Counted from the stretch's first letter, positions 24,471 to 35,664 are shown. The stretch: 35,664 nt of DNA from an uncultured Muribaculaceae bacterium (GCA_910579675.1 CAJTUF010000025.1:1-35664); one strand, 5' to 3'. Numbers and translations are program-made. Notes: generated by a model not told the origin, from the letters alone.

Positions 24471-25874
24471 ATGAAACCAAAGATAACTGTTATAGGCATA
24501 GGACCGGGAAAAGCGTCCGATATGACGGCGGCAGCAATCGACGCGTTGCGGCAAGCTGAAGTTGTGGTTGGCTACAAATACTATATACCCTTTATAGCAC
24601 CTATGCTTCGACCGGATGTTACAATCATACAGAACGGAATGAAGCAGGAACAAGCCCGTATAGAAAAGGCCTTTGAAATAGCTGAAACAGGAAAAGATGT
24701 TTGTGTGATCAGTTCCGGCGACTCCGGTATATACGGGATGGCTCCTCTGGTATATGAAATGCTGCGCGACCGTGTCTCGGATATTGAAGTTGAGGTAATT
24801 CCCGGAATTAGTGCGTTTCAGAAGGCCGCTTCACTTCTCGGCGCACCGATAGGCCATGACTTCTGTGTGATTTCTCTAAGCGACCTTATGACTCCGTGGT
24901 CTTTGATAGAGCGGAGGATAAAGGCAGCTGTGGATGCAGACTTCATCACTGCCGTCTATAATCCCAAGAGCACTGGCAGATACTGGGAACTGTATAGGCT
25001 TAAGGAATTGTTTTTAGTAGGTCGTAGTCCTGAAACACCGGTTGGATTCGTGCGTCAGGCCGGACGCAAGGAGGAGAAAGTTACAGTAACTACTCTTCGT
25101 GAGTTTGATCCGGAAGAGGTGGACATGTTTACAGTCGTTATAATCGGTAATTCCCAATCTTATATTTGGAGCAATCACTTCACTACTCCAAGAGGTTATT
25201 ACAGATTCCAGGGTGAGGATGCCGCTACTCCAGGTCAATCAATAATGATAGAAAGCTTCCGCACCATAGAGAAAGAGATGGCTAATCCGGCAATCTCTCT
25301 CGACTTGAAATGGCCTATGCTCCATGCCATACATACTACTGCAGACTTCGATATGGAGAATATAGTAAAAGCGGATAGCGGAGCCGTAGAAAAAATCTAT
25401 CACTCACTGACCGATGGAGGGGTCAATACTATAGTCACAGATGTGACTATGGCTGCTTCCGGCATTCGGAAAGGAGCATTAGAAAGACTGGGTGTGCAAG
25501 TGAAATGCTATCTTAATGATGCTGCTACCACTGAGCTTGCAAGAGAGAAAGGAATTACACGTACGCAAGCCGGAATAAGACGCGCGGTAGCAGAACATCC
25601 CGATGCTCTATACGTGTTCGGTAATGCACCCACTGCCTTGATGGAACTGTGCACCTTGATTCGTCATAAGAAAGCTGACCCGTGCGGAATAGTTGCTGCT
25701 CCGGTTGGATTTGTCCATGTGTGCGAAAGCAAGCACATGTTAAAGCCTTTTACCCATATCCCTAAAATAATAGTGGAAGGAAGAAAAGGAGGAAGTAATC
25801 TGGCGGCCACATTGGTAAATTCGATTCTTTGCTGGCCAGATGCGCAACTGCTAAAACCGGGAAGAGATGTCTGA
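24471..25874 (+). CDS. cobJ: CobJ-CbiC fusion: precorrin-3B C17-methyltransferase plus precorrin-8X methylmutase
   Basis: A 467-residue bifunctional enzyme. Residues 1 to about 245 are a tetrapyrrole methylase with the GIGPGKASDMT start, SSGDSGIYGM and EVIPGISAFQKAASLLGAPI, as in CobJ/CbiH, which methylates C17 and contracts the ring. From about residue 265 on it is CbiC/CobH: HAIHTTADFDM with the likely catalytic His, FGNAPTALMELCTLI and APVGFVHVCESK, moving the C11 methyl group to C12. The two steps are not consecutive in the pathway, so the fusion is organisational rather than channelling. It follows the ATPase gene after 21 bases and overlaps the next gene by 8. Confidence 0.92.
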   Translation: MKPKITVIGIGPGKASDMTAAAIDALRQAEVVVGYKYYIPFIAPMLRPDVTIIQNGMKQEQARIEKAFEIAETGKDVCVISSGDSGIYGMAPLVYEMLRDRVSDIEVEVIPGISAFQKAASLLGAPIGHDFCVISLSDLMTPWSLIERRIKAAVDADFITAVYNPKSTGRYWELYRLKELFLVGRSPETPVGFVRQAGRKEEKVTVTTLREFDPEEVDMFTVVIIGNSQSYIWSNHFTTPRGYYRFQGEDAATPGQSIMIESFRTIEKEMANPAISLDLKWPMLHAIHTTADFDMENIVKADSGAVEKIYHSLTDGGVNTIVTDVTMAASGIRKGALERLGVQVKCYLNDAATTELAREKGITRTQAGIRRAVAEHPDALYVFGNAPTALMELCTLIRHKKADPCGIVAAPVGFVHVCESKHMLKPFTHIPKIIVEGRKGGSNLAATLVNSILCWPDAQLLKPGRDV

Positions 25875-27051
25875 GAAAATATTTCACGTAATCGGTCTTT
25901 CTGATAAGCGCAATCAATTCTTTGCCCCTGAAATAGTCGATATAATTTCAAAGGGTAAAGTCTTTTCAGGAGGGCGTCGCCATAATGAGATTGTGGCCGA
26001 CGTTCTTCCGGAAGACTCGGTCTGGATTGATATAACCGTACCCCTGGAGAACGTCTACAAGCAATATCTCAACCACAATGATATTGTAGTGTTCGCTTCG
26101 GGTGATCCGTTTTTCTATGGCTACGCAAATACACTCATAAGAGAGTTTCCTTCAGCGAAGATCAAGGTTTATCCCACTTTCAATTCTTTGCAACTCTTAG
26201 CCCACAGACTATTGTTGCCGTATGCCGATATGGTAAATGTCTCTGTTACTGGACGACCGTGGAAAGCGCTTGATGTGGCTCTTTTGGAAAACCGACCATT
26301 CATAGGCGTACTTACCGACCGTAAGAAAGGTCCTTCGGAAATCGCTTCACGTCTGTTGGATTACGGCTATGACAATTATGAGATGTCGGTGGGCGAATGT
26401 CTGGGAAACGATGTGGAGAGGATAACGACATTGCGTTTGCATAAGGCTGTAGACCAATCATTTGCGGATCCTAATTGCGTGATTCTTCAAATGATCTCCG
26501 CCCGCAGGGAATATTTCGGCATTCCTGAGAACATGTTTGCTCACCTTGCGGGACGAAGCAATATGATTACCAAGATGCCCGTCAGGTTGCTTTCATTGTC
26601 AATGCTTGATCTTTATGGCCGGAAGGTGATGTGGGACGTAGGATTTTGTACCGGCTCGGTTTCGATAGAGGCGAAGCGGCAATTTCCTTCGCTCGATATT
26701 ATAGCCTTTGAGCGTCGCGAGGAATCAAGAAATCTGCTTGAAGAAAATAGCCGCCGGTTCGGTGTCCCCGGAATCACAGGGGTCATAGCAGATTTTATGG
26801 ATTGTGACCTGAGCGCTTATCCTTCTCCTGACGCTGTGTTTATAGGTGGTCATGGCGGTCGACTTGAAGACATGGTGAGAAAAATCTACAAATCGTTAAA
26901 CAATGATGGAGTGATTGTCTTCAATTCGGTAAGTGACGATAGCTGTCAAGTATTCCGGAAAGCCGTTGCTGAATGTGGAGGAAGAATCGTAACTGAGCAT
27001 AAACTGAGCTTAGACAATCATAATCCCATAACAATACTCAAAGCCAAATGA
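25867..27051 (+). CDS. cobL: CobL-type CbiE-CbiT fusion: precorrin-6B C5,15-methyltransferase (decarboxylating)
   Basis: A 394-residue bifunctional enzyme. The N-terminal CbiE domain (about 1-210) is a C5-methyltransferase with FASGDPFFYGYANTL and YPTFNSLQLLAHRL. The C-terminal CbiT domain (about 225-394) is a C15-methyltransferase and decarboxylase with the Rossmann SAM motif WDVGFCTGSVSIEA (about 253-266) and FIGGHGGRLEDMV. Fusion of these two is the standard CobL form. It overlaps the neighbouring genes at both ends and lies in the middle of the ring-synthesis block. Confidence 0.93.
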   Translation: MSEKIFHVIGLSDKRNQFFAPEIVDIISKGKVFSGGRRHNEIVADVLPEDSVWIDITVPLENVYKQYLNHNDIVVFASGDPFFYGYANTLIREFPSAKIKVYPTFNSLQLLAHRLLLPYADMVNVSVTGRPWKALDVALLENRPFIGVLTDRKKGPSEIASRLLDYGYDNYEMSVGECLGNDVERITTLRLHKAVDQSFADPNCVILQMISARREYFGIPENMFAHLAGRSNMITKMPVRLLSLSMLDLYGRKVMWDVGFCTGSVSIEAKRQFPSLDIIAFERREESRNLLEENSRRFGVPGITGVIADFMDCDLSAYPSPDAVFIGGHGGRLEDMVRKIYKSLNNDGVIVFNSVSDDSCQVFRKAVAECGGRIVTEHKLSLDNHNPITILKAK

Positions 27052-28817
27052 AATACATCATATTCATAAATGACGCCGGACGCAAGTTGGGCGAAACAAT
27101 ACAGAGTGAGCTGCCTGAGTTTACTTTGATATCACAAAAGGAAGTTCTTGCGAGCGACTTTTCTTCGATTGAAGCAATAGTCTTTATCGGAGCATTAGGT
27201 ATATGTGTAAGGATGATAGCTCCGATGGTCGCTGACAAATATACCGACCCGGCTGTGGTGTGTGTGGATAGTGTGGGCCGTAATGCCATATCAGTGCTTT
27301 CCGGTCACGTCGGAGGAGCAAACCGCTTGTGTGAAGAGGTGGCACATATCATCGGTGCGCGACCTGTAATCACTACCCAGAGTGATAATACCGGAACGTG
27401 GAAGCTTGATGTTTTGGGAAAGTGTATGGGCTGGGAAACCGATGCAACTCGAACCGAAATGAATCAAGCTATCGCCACGCTGGTCAATGGTAAGCCAGTA
27501 GGGTTGTTGCTTGATATACGTGACCGGGGAACAGATTGCCTGGAAGCAGATCTCCCTGTAAATGTCTCTGTCGTGACTGACCGGGCTGAGATTTCGCAAT
27601 ATCGGTTGATTATAGCCGTAAGTCCCTACATTTATAATTTTGACATTCCGGTTATCTATTATCGTCCTCCGATACTTAATCTGGGAGTCGGCTGCCGACG
27701 TGATTGCAACCCTGCGGGAGTAGCTGAATACATTGAGAAGGTATTGATTGAAAATAACATTAGTCCATTGGCTATAAAGTCGGTTTCAACGATAGACCTT
27801 AAGAAAGATGAACCACTCATCTCCGAACTTTCAGCGTGGCATAATATCCATATGTGCAATATCTACACTCCGGAGCAGCTTGCAGGGATAGAAGTTCCTA
27901 ATCCTTCTGAGAAGGTAAAGGAGGTCACGGGGGTTGCAGGGGTTGCAGAAAGCTGTGCGATAAAAGCATCCGACAACGGCAAGATTATCTTGGAGAAACA
28001 TAAGGGCAAACTCTCGGATGATTCAGACTTCACGTTTGCTGTGGCCATTGATAAAGGAGCGCTCCGCGGTGGGCATATTGAGATTGTAGGTGCCGGTCCC
28101 GGTGATCCGGAGTTGGTTTCCGTGCGCGGAAAACGTTTCCTTGAGCAAGCAGACTTAATCTTGTATGCCGGCAGCCTTGTACCAAAAGAGTTGACATATT
28201 ACGCTAAACCCGGTTGCAGGGTGAGGAGTTCGGCTTCTATGAATCTCGAAGAGCAATTTGAGTTGATGAAGGAGTTTTACGACCGTGATAAGCTCGTTGT
28301 AAGACTCCATACAGGCGACCCATGCATCTATGGAGCAATACAGGAACAGATGGCTTTCTTTGACCGCTTCGGGATGAATTATCACATCACTCCGGGGATA
28401 TCCTCATTTCAGGCTGCGGCTGCCGCTTTGAAATCTCAATTTACGATTCCGGAGAAAGTACAGACAATAATTCTGACCCGCGGGGAAGGGCGCACACCGA
28501 TGCCTGAAAAAGAACAATTACATAAGCTCGCGGCTTCTCAAAGCACTATGTGCATCTACCTGAGCGCAGGAATAGTAGATGATGTGCAGCGGGAATTATT
28601 GATGGTTTATCCTCCTGAAACGCCGGTGGCGGCTTGCTATAAACTGACGTGGAAGGAGGAGAAAATCTATCGTGGAGTACTCAAGGACCTTGCGCGTATT
28701 GTCCATGATAATCATCTGACCCTCACCACGCTATTGGTGGTGGGCGATGCTATCGATAACCGCGAAGGATTGTCACGGCTCTATAATGATAACTTCAAAC
28801 ATCTTTTCAGACGATGA
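27048..28817 (+). CDS. cobM: CbiG-CobM fusion: cobalt-precorrin-5A hydrolase plus precorrin-4 C11-methyltransferase
   Basis: A 589-residue protein. Residues 1 to about 335 match CbiG (IVFIGALGICVRMIAP, SGHVGGANRLCEEV and NLGVGCRRDCNPAGV), which opens the delta-lactone and releases acetaldehyde in the anaerobic, early-cobalt pathway. From about residue 340 it is CobM/CbiF (GAGPGDPELVSVRGKRFL, LHTGDPCIYGAIQEQM, ITPGISSFQAAAAAL), which methylates C11. CobM produces the substrate of CbiG, so the pair act in succession. CbiG indicates the early-cobalt route, which agrees with CbiK and CbiD in the operon. Confidence 0.92.
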   Translation: MKYIIFINDAGRKLGETIQSELPEFTLISQKEVLASDFSSIEAIVFIGALGICVRMIAPMVADKYTDPAVVCVDSVGRNAISVLSGHVGGANRLCEEVAHIIGARPVITTQSDNTGTWKLDVLGKCMGWETDATRTEMNQAIATLVNGKPVGLLLDIRDRGTDCLEADLPVNVSVVTDRAEISQYRLIIAVSPYIYNFDIPVIYYRPPILNLGVGCRRDCNPAGVAEYIEKVLIENNISPLAIKSVSTIDLKKDEPLISELSAWHNIHMCNIYTPEQLAGIEVPNPSEKVKEVTGVAGVAESCAIKASDNGKIILEKHKGKLSDDSDFTFAVAIDKGALRGGHIEIVGAGPGDPELVSVRGKRFLEQADLILYAGSLVPKELTYYAKPGCRVRSSASMNLEEQFELMKEFYDRDKLVVRLHTGDPCIYGAIQEQMAFFDRFGMNYHITPGISSFQAAAAALKSQFTIPEKVQTIILTRGEGRTPMPEKEQLHKLAASQSTMCIYLSAGIVDDVQRELLMVYPPETPVAACYKLTWKEEKIYRGVLKDLARIVHDNHLTLTTLLVVGDAIDNREGLSRLYNDNFKHLFRR

Positions 28818-30604
28818 TACTTGTGTTTGGTGGCACTACAGAGGGGCGGTTGGCGATAAAGACTCTCGACGAAGGCGAGGGAAAGTATCTTTACTCTACT
28901 TTAGGCACAAGCCAGAAGGTGGAATGTGGACATGGCGTTCACATTAGTGGAGCTATGACAGAAAATGATATGCTGCAAGTGTGTAGGGAAAACTCTATTA
29001 AACTGGTTGTAGATGCCGCACATCCTTTTGCTATAAACCTCCATAACACCATAGGGAAAGTTGCCGAAATATTGGATATTCCAGTCATACGGCTGGAGCG
29101 TATCTATCCCGAGATGCAGGATTCGGGCATAGTGTGGTGTGTCACTTATTCCGATGCGGTAAGCAAAATGGAAAGTGACGGAGTAAAAAAACTTTTGGCT
29201 CTTACGGGAGTGCAGACTATCCCGGAATTGAAGGACTTCTGGCAACGCTACGAAACATTCTTTCGCGTGCTCGATCGGAAAGACTCCATTGAAAAAGCTG
29301 AAAGCTATGGATTTCCGGCAGACCATCTTTGCTTCTATGAAGAAGATGCTACTGACACTCTGATTGATAAACTTTCGCCCGATGCTATAATTACAAAGGA
29401 GAGTGGAGCAAGCGGTGGATTTGAAGAGAAGGTTAAGGCTGCAATGCAAAAGGATGTAAAGGTTTTTGTTGTTCAGCGCCCAAAACTTCCTGAAGGCTTC
29501 ATTATCGTTGATGGACGACATGGGCTGCGTATGGCGGTAGAGCGGCTTTTGCCCGATTTTTATACATTGCACACCGGTTTCACAACCGGTTCCTGCGCTA
29601 CTGCCGCCGCTAAAGCGGCTTTATGGGGGCTTCTGAATGGAGAGAGACTTTCAGAAGTCAGTTTCCGGATTCCGGAAGGAGAAACGATGCACATGAAGAT
29701 CGAGGAGGTTGAAATCGATGATTCTTCTGCCTCTGCGTGTGTGATCAAGAACGCCGGAGATGATCCTGATGTCACTGACAAAAGCCGCATAACTGTCACG
29801 GTTGCTTTTGCAGCGCATGATGGAATACGGTTTATCGGAGGACGCGGAGTGGGAACCGTGACTTTGCCGGGCATGGGGCTTCCGATTGGAGAGCCTGCAA
29901 TCAACCCTGTGCCACGCGCAATGATTGAACGCGAGTTGAAAGCCTTGCATCCCGCCGGATTGGATGTGACTGTAGCTATTGAAAATGGCGAAGAGTTAGC
30001 AACAAAGACGTTCAATCCTCGTGTAGGTGTGATGGGGGGTGTTTCCATTATCGGTACAACCGGTATTGTCCGTCCGTTTTCTCATGAAGCCTTTGTCGAG
30101 GCTATTCGGCGGGAGATGGAGGTGGCGTTGGCAATCGGATGCGAAAGAGTTGTCGTAAATTCCGGGGGGAAGAGCGAACGGTACATGAAGACTCTTTATC
30201 CCTCTATACCTCAGCAGGCCTTTATTCACTATGGGAATGCCGTAGGCGATACAATGATTTTGGCTCAGGAGCTTAAAGTGCCGAATTTGACCATCGGATT
30301 AATGATTGGAAAGGCGGTGAAACTCGCAGAGGGCAATCTTGACACCCATAGTCACAGGATTACTCTCAACCGTGATTTCCTGAGTAGAATTGCGAAGGAA
30401 GCCGGTTGCTCTCCGGAGGGGGTAAGCGTAATTGAAAATATGAATATGGCTCGCGAATTATGGAGCGGTTTGTCTGAACAGGATGACGACCGATTCTTTC
30501 CAGCGATATTAAAACTATGTCATAACCATTGCTCAGCTATCTATCGTGGTGACTTGGAGGCAGTGCTTATCGATGATAACGGCAACATAAGATATCGGAT
30601 ATGA
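28814..30604 (+). CDS. cbiD: CobK/CbiJ-CbiD fusion: precorrin-6A reductase plus cobalt-precorrin-5B C1-methyltransferase
   Basis: A 596-residue protein. Residues 1 to about 245 are precorrin-6A reductase (VFGGTTEGRLAIKTL at the N-terminus, VVDAAHPFAINLHNTI, IITKESGASGGFEEK). From about residue 250 it is CbiD (TLHTGFTTGSCATAAAKAAL, then NPRVGVMGGVSIIGTTGIV), the C1-methyltransferase of the anaerobic pathway. CbiD makes the compound that CobK then reduces, so consecutive steps are fused. Overlaps of four bases join it to both neighbours. Confidence 0.92.
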   Translation: MILVFGGTTEGRLAIKTLDEGEGKYLYSTLGTSQKVECGHGVHISGAMTENDMLQVCRENSIKLVVDAAHPFAINLHNTIGKVAEILDIPVIRLERIYPEMQDSGIVWCVTYSDAVSKMESDGVKKLLALTGVQTIPELKDFWQRYETFFRVLDRKDSIEKAESYGFPADHLCFYEEDATDTLIDKLSPDAIITKESGASGGFEEKVKAAMQKDVKVFVVQRPKLPEGFIIVDGRHGLRMAVERLLPDFYTLHTGFTTGSCATAAAKAALWGLLNGERLSEVSFRIPEGETMHMKIEEVEIDDSSASACVIKNAGDDPDVTDKSRITVTVAFAAHDGIRFIGGRGVGTVTLPGMGLPIGEPAINPVPRAMIERELKALHPAGLDVTVAIENGEELATKTFNPRVGVMGGVSIIGTTGIVRPFSHEAFVEAIRREMEVALAIGCERVVVNSGGKSERYMKTLYPSIPQQAFIHYGNAVGDTMILAQELKVPNLTIGLMIGKAVKLAEGNLDTHSHRITLNRDFLSRIAKEAGCSPEGVSVIENMNMARELWSGLSEQDDDRFFPAILKLCHNHCSAIYRGDLEAVLIDDNGNIRYRI

Positions 30605-31869
30605 AATCAGCGTTTCTCATAGCAGCTGTTTCGTCGGGGTGCGGCAAAACCACCTTGTCGCTCGGACTAATGCGTGCCATTGCCCGTAAACATATTTCTG
30701 TTCAGCCTTTTAAGTGCGGTCCGGATTACATCGACACACAGTTTCAGTCGATTGCAGCCGAGCGAGAGTCTATAAATCTGGATCTCTTTATGTCGTCAGC
30801 AAGCCATGTGCGTGCTTTATTCTCCCACTATTCCAAAGGCTCTGATGTGAGTATCGTAGAGGGAGTAATGGGCATGTTTGACGGATTCGATAAAATGAAA
30901 GGGAGTAGTGCTGATATTGCCCGTGTTCTCGACATTCCGATGATATTATTGGTGAATGCGGCATCTACGGCTTATTCAGTCGCTGCAACTATATATGGCT
31001 TCACACGCTTTTGTCACGACGTAAGAGTGGCAGGAGTGATTTTCAACAGGGTCGCATCAGAAAATCATTTTTCCTTTCTAAGAAAAGCCTGTGAAGATGT
31101 AGGCATGGAGTGTTTTGGATACTTAACAAAGAATGAAGCGTTGCAGACCCCATCCCGACATCTCGGTCTCACTCTATCGTCGCGGGAGGTTATGGACAGG
31201 TTCATAGATATGGCCGCCGATGAGGTGGAAAAAAATGTTGATATCGACAGTCTTGTTGAGGTCACTTCGCGAAGAGAGTTCCCAGAAGAACAACTGGATA
31301 TCCCGGTGGTGCAGAATTTGACGGTTGCTGTGGCTCGCGATGAGGCTTTCAATTTTATTTACCCGGCCAACCTCAGTATATTCACAAAGATCATCTATTT
31401 CTCCCCCTTGCATGATCAGCGTTTGCCGGAAGCTGACCTTGTGTATCTACCGGGAGGTTATCCCGAACTGTTTGCTAAAGAACTTTCCGCAAACTTTGAG
31501 ATGAGAAATGATATAAAGGATTTTGCAGAACAAGGTGGTCATATATTGGCAGAATGTGGAGGACTGATTTATTTGTGTGAAGATATCGACGGCGAAAAAA
31601 TGTGTGGAGTCTTCCCTTTGAAAGCTACTATGGAAGATAGCAAACTGTCATTGGGATACCGCACGATTGAGTTTTCTCATACCACCCTGAAAGGACATGA
31701 ATTTCATTACTCACATATGATTGACCCTTCAAGCATACCCGGAATCGCTTCTCAGCAAAATGCAAAGGGCTTGAAGGTTGACACACCCGTCTACAAGTAT
31801 AAAAACACCATTGCCGGTTATACTCATCTCTATTGGGCAGAAACCGACATATTAAAACTTTGGGAATAA
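30601..31869 (+). CDS. cbiA: Cobyrinate a,c-diamide synthase CbiA
   Basis: A 422-residue ATP- and glutamine-dependent amidase that amidates the a and c side chains of cobyrinate. The P-loop is SSGCGKTTLSLGLM near the N-terminus, followed by VEGVMGMFDG, and the C-terminal class I glutaminase domain has YLPGGYPELFAKEL and the nucleophile Cys in LAECGGLIYL (about 318). It is slightly shorter than many CbiA proteins but all motifs are intact. It shares one base with the next gene (TAATG). Confidence 0.94.
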   Translation: MKSAFLIAAVSSGCGKTTLSLGLMRAIARKHISVQPFKCGPDYIDTQFQSIAAERESINLDLFMSSASHVRALFSHYSKGSDVSIVEGVMGMFDGFDKMKGSSADIARVLDIPMILLVNAASTAYSVAATIYGFTRFCHDVRVAGVIFNRVASENHFSFLRKACEDVGMECFGYLTKNEALQTPSRHLGLTLSSREVMDRFIDMAADEVEKNVDIDSLVEVTSRREFPEEQLDIPVVQNLTVAVARDEAFNFIYPANLSIFTKIIYFSPLHDQRLPEADLVYLPGGYPELFAKELSANFEMRNDIKDFAEQGGHILAECGGLIYLCEDIDGEKMCGVFPLKATMEDSKLSLGYRTIEFSHTTLKGHEFHYSHMIDPSSIPGIASQQNAKGLKVDTPVYKYKNTIAGYTHLYWAETDILKLWE

Positions 31870-32453
31870 TGGCAAGAATATATACCCGCACTGGAGATAA
31901 AGGAACGACTGCAATACATGGAGGCGAGCGTGTGCCGAAGACCGACATTCGTATTGAGGCCAATGGATGTGTTGACGAACTGAATGTTGCGATAGGCATT
32001 TTGCGTACTATGCTCGTCAGCAACCATCCGTGGCAGCCTTTGCTTAAGGAAATACAACTCAATCTCATGGCGATGATGAGTCTTATAGCTACTCGGAGTG
32101 AACTGCGCTCAGCCAATCCGAATACTCTTCCGGAAGATATTATAGATAAAATGGAACGTGTGATTGACAAAATCCATGCAGAATGTACTCCGCCCGATAG
32201 TTTCATTCTTCCCGGAGGTACACCTGTAGCGGCTCAACTTCATCAGTGCCGTGTGCTTGCCCGAAGAGCCGAACGCCGCTTATGGAGCTTGAATGAGCAG
32301 GATCGAGTTCCCGCTGAAATATTGTGTTATCTCAATCGTCTTTCCGATCTTTTTTTCATAATGGCGAGATGGGAGCTGCAACATTCAGGCTGTCAGGAAG
32401 AGATCTGGAGAGCATTCGGCTATAAACGAAAATTGAGGAATTGTCATCCATAA
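31869..32453 (+). CDS. Cob(I)alamin / cob(I)yrinate adenosyltransferase, PduO type
   Basis: A 194-residue enzyme that attaches the adenosyl group from ATP to Co(I) corrinoids. The PduO/ATR signatures are ARIYTRTGDKGTTAIHGGER at the N-terminus, IRIEANGCVDELNVAIG, RRAERRLWSL and LNRLSDLFFIMARW. An earlier ATG at 31833 is in frame, but the start at 31869 begins exactly at the family N-terminus and overlaps the cbiA stop. It is the last gene of the operon, and its product feeds the ligand of the riboswitch that controls it. Confidence 0.93.
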   Translation: MARIYTRTGDKGTTAIHGGERVPKTDIRIEANGCVDELNVAIGILRTMLVSNHPWQPLLKEIQLNLMAMMSLIATRSELRSANPNTLPEDIIDKMERVIDKIHAECTPPDSFILPGGTPVAAQLHQCRVLARRAERRLWSLNEQDRVPAEILCYLNRLSDLFFIMARWELQHSGCQEEIWRAFGYKRKLRNCHP

Positions 32454-32521
32454 TGATAGCCGGTACCGGTAGGGATTAGGCTTGACCGGTCTGTCTCGCG
32501 CTTCAATCCTATTGTGGCGGA

Positions 32522-32554
32522 GGGTACCGGAAGCATATCTGGACCCGTTTTTTT
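32522..32554 (+). terminator. Rho-independent terminator of the cobalamin operon
   Basis: GGGTACC (32522-32528) pairs with GGACCC (32541-32546) with one bulged A, extended by three inner pairs around a six-base loop, and is followed by G and T7 (32548-32554). A larger CCGGTACC/GGTACCGG pairing (32460-32467 with 32523-32530) could compete with it. Confidence 0.7.
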
Positions 32555-32613
32555 GAGGTGTCAGTTTCTGTCGTTTATTTGGCTTTAATAATGGTGCCAG
32601 ATGAACGAACCGC

Positions 32614-32668
32614 AAAAAAAACAACTTAGGCTGTAACCACCGTTTTTATTAGCGTGTTACAGCCTAAG
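32614..32668 (-). terminator. Rho-independent terminator of ppdK
   Basis: A perfect 13-base inverted repeat (CTTAGGCTGTAAC at 32625-32637 and its complement at 32656-32668). On the minus strand it is followed by TTG and T8, 26 bases after the ppdK stop. It may also block readthrough from the plus side. Confidence 0.88.
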
Positions 32669-32693
32669 GTATTTATGTGTGTAGAACTAATCG

Positions 32694-35408
<2,715 letters not shown>

Positions 35409-35493
35409 TTTTAGGATATATGGGTTATTGTTGTTATAGGTCGGTATGAAATAAGTGAGGAGATTATGAGGGCTGCGCACTATTGCAGCAGCG

Positions 35494-35501
35494 CAAATTT
35501 A
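35494..35501 (-). promoter_or_regulatory. Probable -7 element of the ppdK promoter
   Basis: On the minus strand it reads TAAATTTG (consensus TAnnTTTG), 85 bases before the ppdK ATG. A T-rich TTTTC lies about 19-20 bases further upstream in place of a perfect TTTG. Confidence 0.5.
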
Positions 35502-35664
35502 GGCATTTTGGCCCGGATATGAAAATTTTTCGTTTCAAATTTTGACACTTTAACCTAAGTGCAAAGAGATTACAATGGGGTTGGGAAGTAACTATTCAGC
35601 GGATACACTGATGCGGAAACTGAAACTATTACCGACAGGGTCAGACAACGACCTCTCAATACTC
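35502..35664. other. Right-edge region without a confirmed gene
   Basis: Two short frames run off the edge. On the minus strand a frame ends at 35592-35594 and reads ...PVGNSFSFRISVSAE, which looks like a protein C-terminus. On the plus strand an ATG at 35575 opens 30 codons. They overlap, so at most one is likely real. The minus one would place a gene upstream of ppdK in the same orientation. Confidence 0.35.

Noticed and set aside
35575..35664. A plus-strand gene starting at 35575.
   Set aside because: Only 30 codons are visible, no promoter match is seen upstream, and a minus-strand C-terminus competes for the same bases.

Overview
The window looks like a chromosomal segment of a gut Bacteroidales bacterium, probably a Muribaculaceae relative. 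This rests on gene families largely restricted to Bacteroidota (DUF3822 beside rsmD, DUF2723, DUF4374 lipoprotein, TonB receptor with a carboxypeptidase-regulatory-like domain), on promoters of the Bacteroidota form TTTG-N20-TAnnTTTG, and on sparse Shine-Dalgarno signals. No rRNA, tRNA, CRISPR array or intact insertion sequence was recognised.

Left flank (1-1243): a decayed DUF1016 (YhcG-type, PDDEXK nuclease fold) gene with two in-frame stop codons near its N-terminus and two perfect palindromes inside it, followed by a frameshifted, truncated remnant that resembles the N-terminus of a LuxR-type regulator. Positions 1244-7599 (minus strand) form a compact GC-rich housekeeping operon, in transcription order: DUF2723/GT117 membrane glycosyltransferase-like protein, polysaccharide deacetylase, queG, DUF3822, rsmD. 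A divergent gene for an anaerobic C4-dicarboxylate transporter (Dcu family) lies at 7832-9133.

Centre (9377-32554, plus strand): a promoter, an adenosylcobalamin riboswitch and one apparent 17-gene operon ending at a Rho-independent terminator. Its layers are: (i) outer-membrane and reductive uptake by a TonB receptor, a DUF4374 surface lipoprotein and a PepSY membrane reductase, an order resembling the XusABC xenosiderophore system; (ii) a signal-peptide-bearing CbiK chelatase; (iii) a CobN-like giant chelatase anchored at both ends, with a small membrane protein, an ExbB/MotA-like protein and a DUF2149 ExbD-like protein, an order matching HmuSTUV of haem-utilisation operons; (iv) a BtuFCD-type ABC importer; (v) corrin-ring enzymes, mostly fusions: CobJ-CbiC, CbiE-CbiT, CbiG-CobM, CobK-CbiD, then CbiA and a PduO-type adenosyltransferase. 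Most neighbours overlap by 1-8 bases, so they are probably translationally coupled. CbiL/CobI and the late nucleotide-loop steps are not in the window.

The main point of interest is that both chelatases appear to face the periplasm, there are no AAA+ partners (CobS/CobT or ChlI/ChlD type), and an ExbB/ExbD-like pair sits beside the CobN homologue. I infer a proton-motive-force-coupled tetrapyrrole metal-handling machine placed under vitamin B12 control, a paralogue of the Hmu haem system whose substrate (corrinoid, haem or cobalt chelate) is unknown.

Right flank (32614-35664): ppdK (pyruvate, phosphate dikinase) on the minus strand with its own terminator and a likely promoter, then about 250 bases without a confirmed gene.
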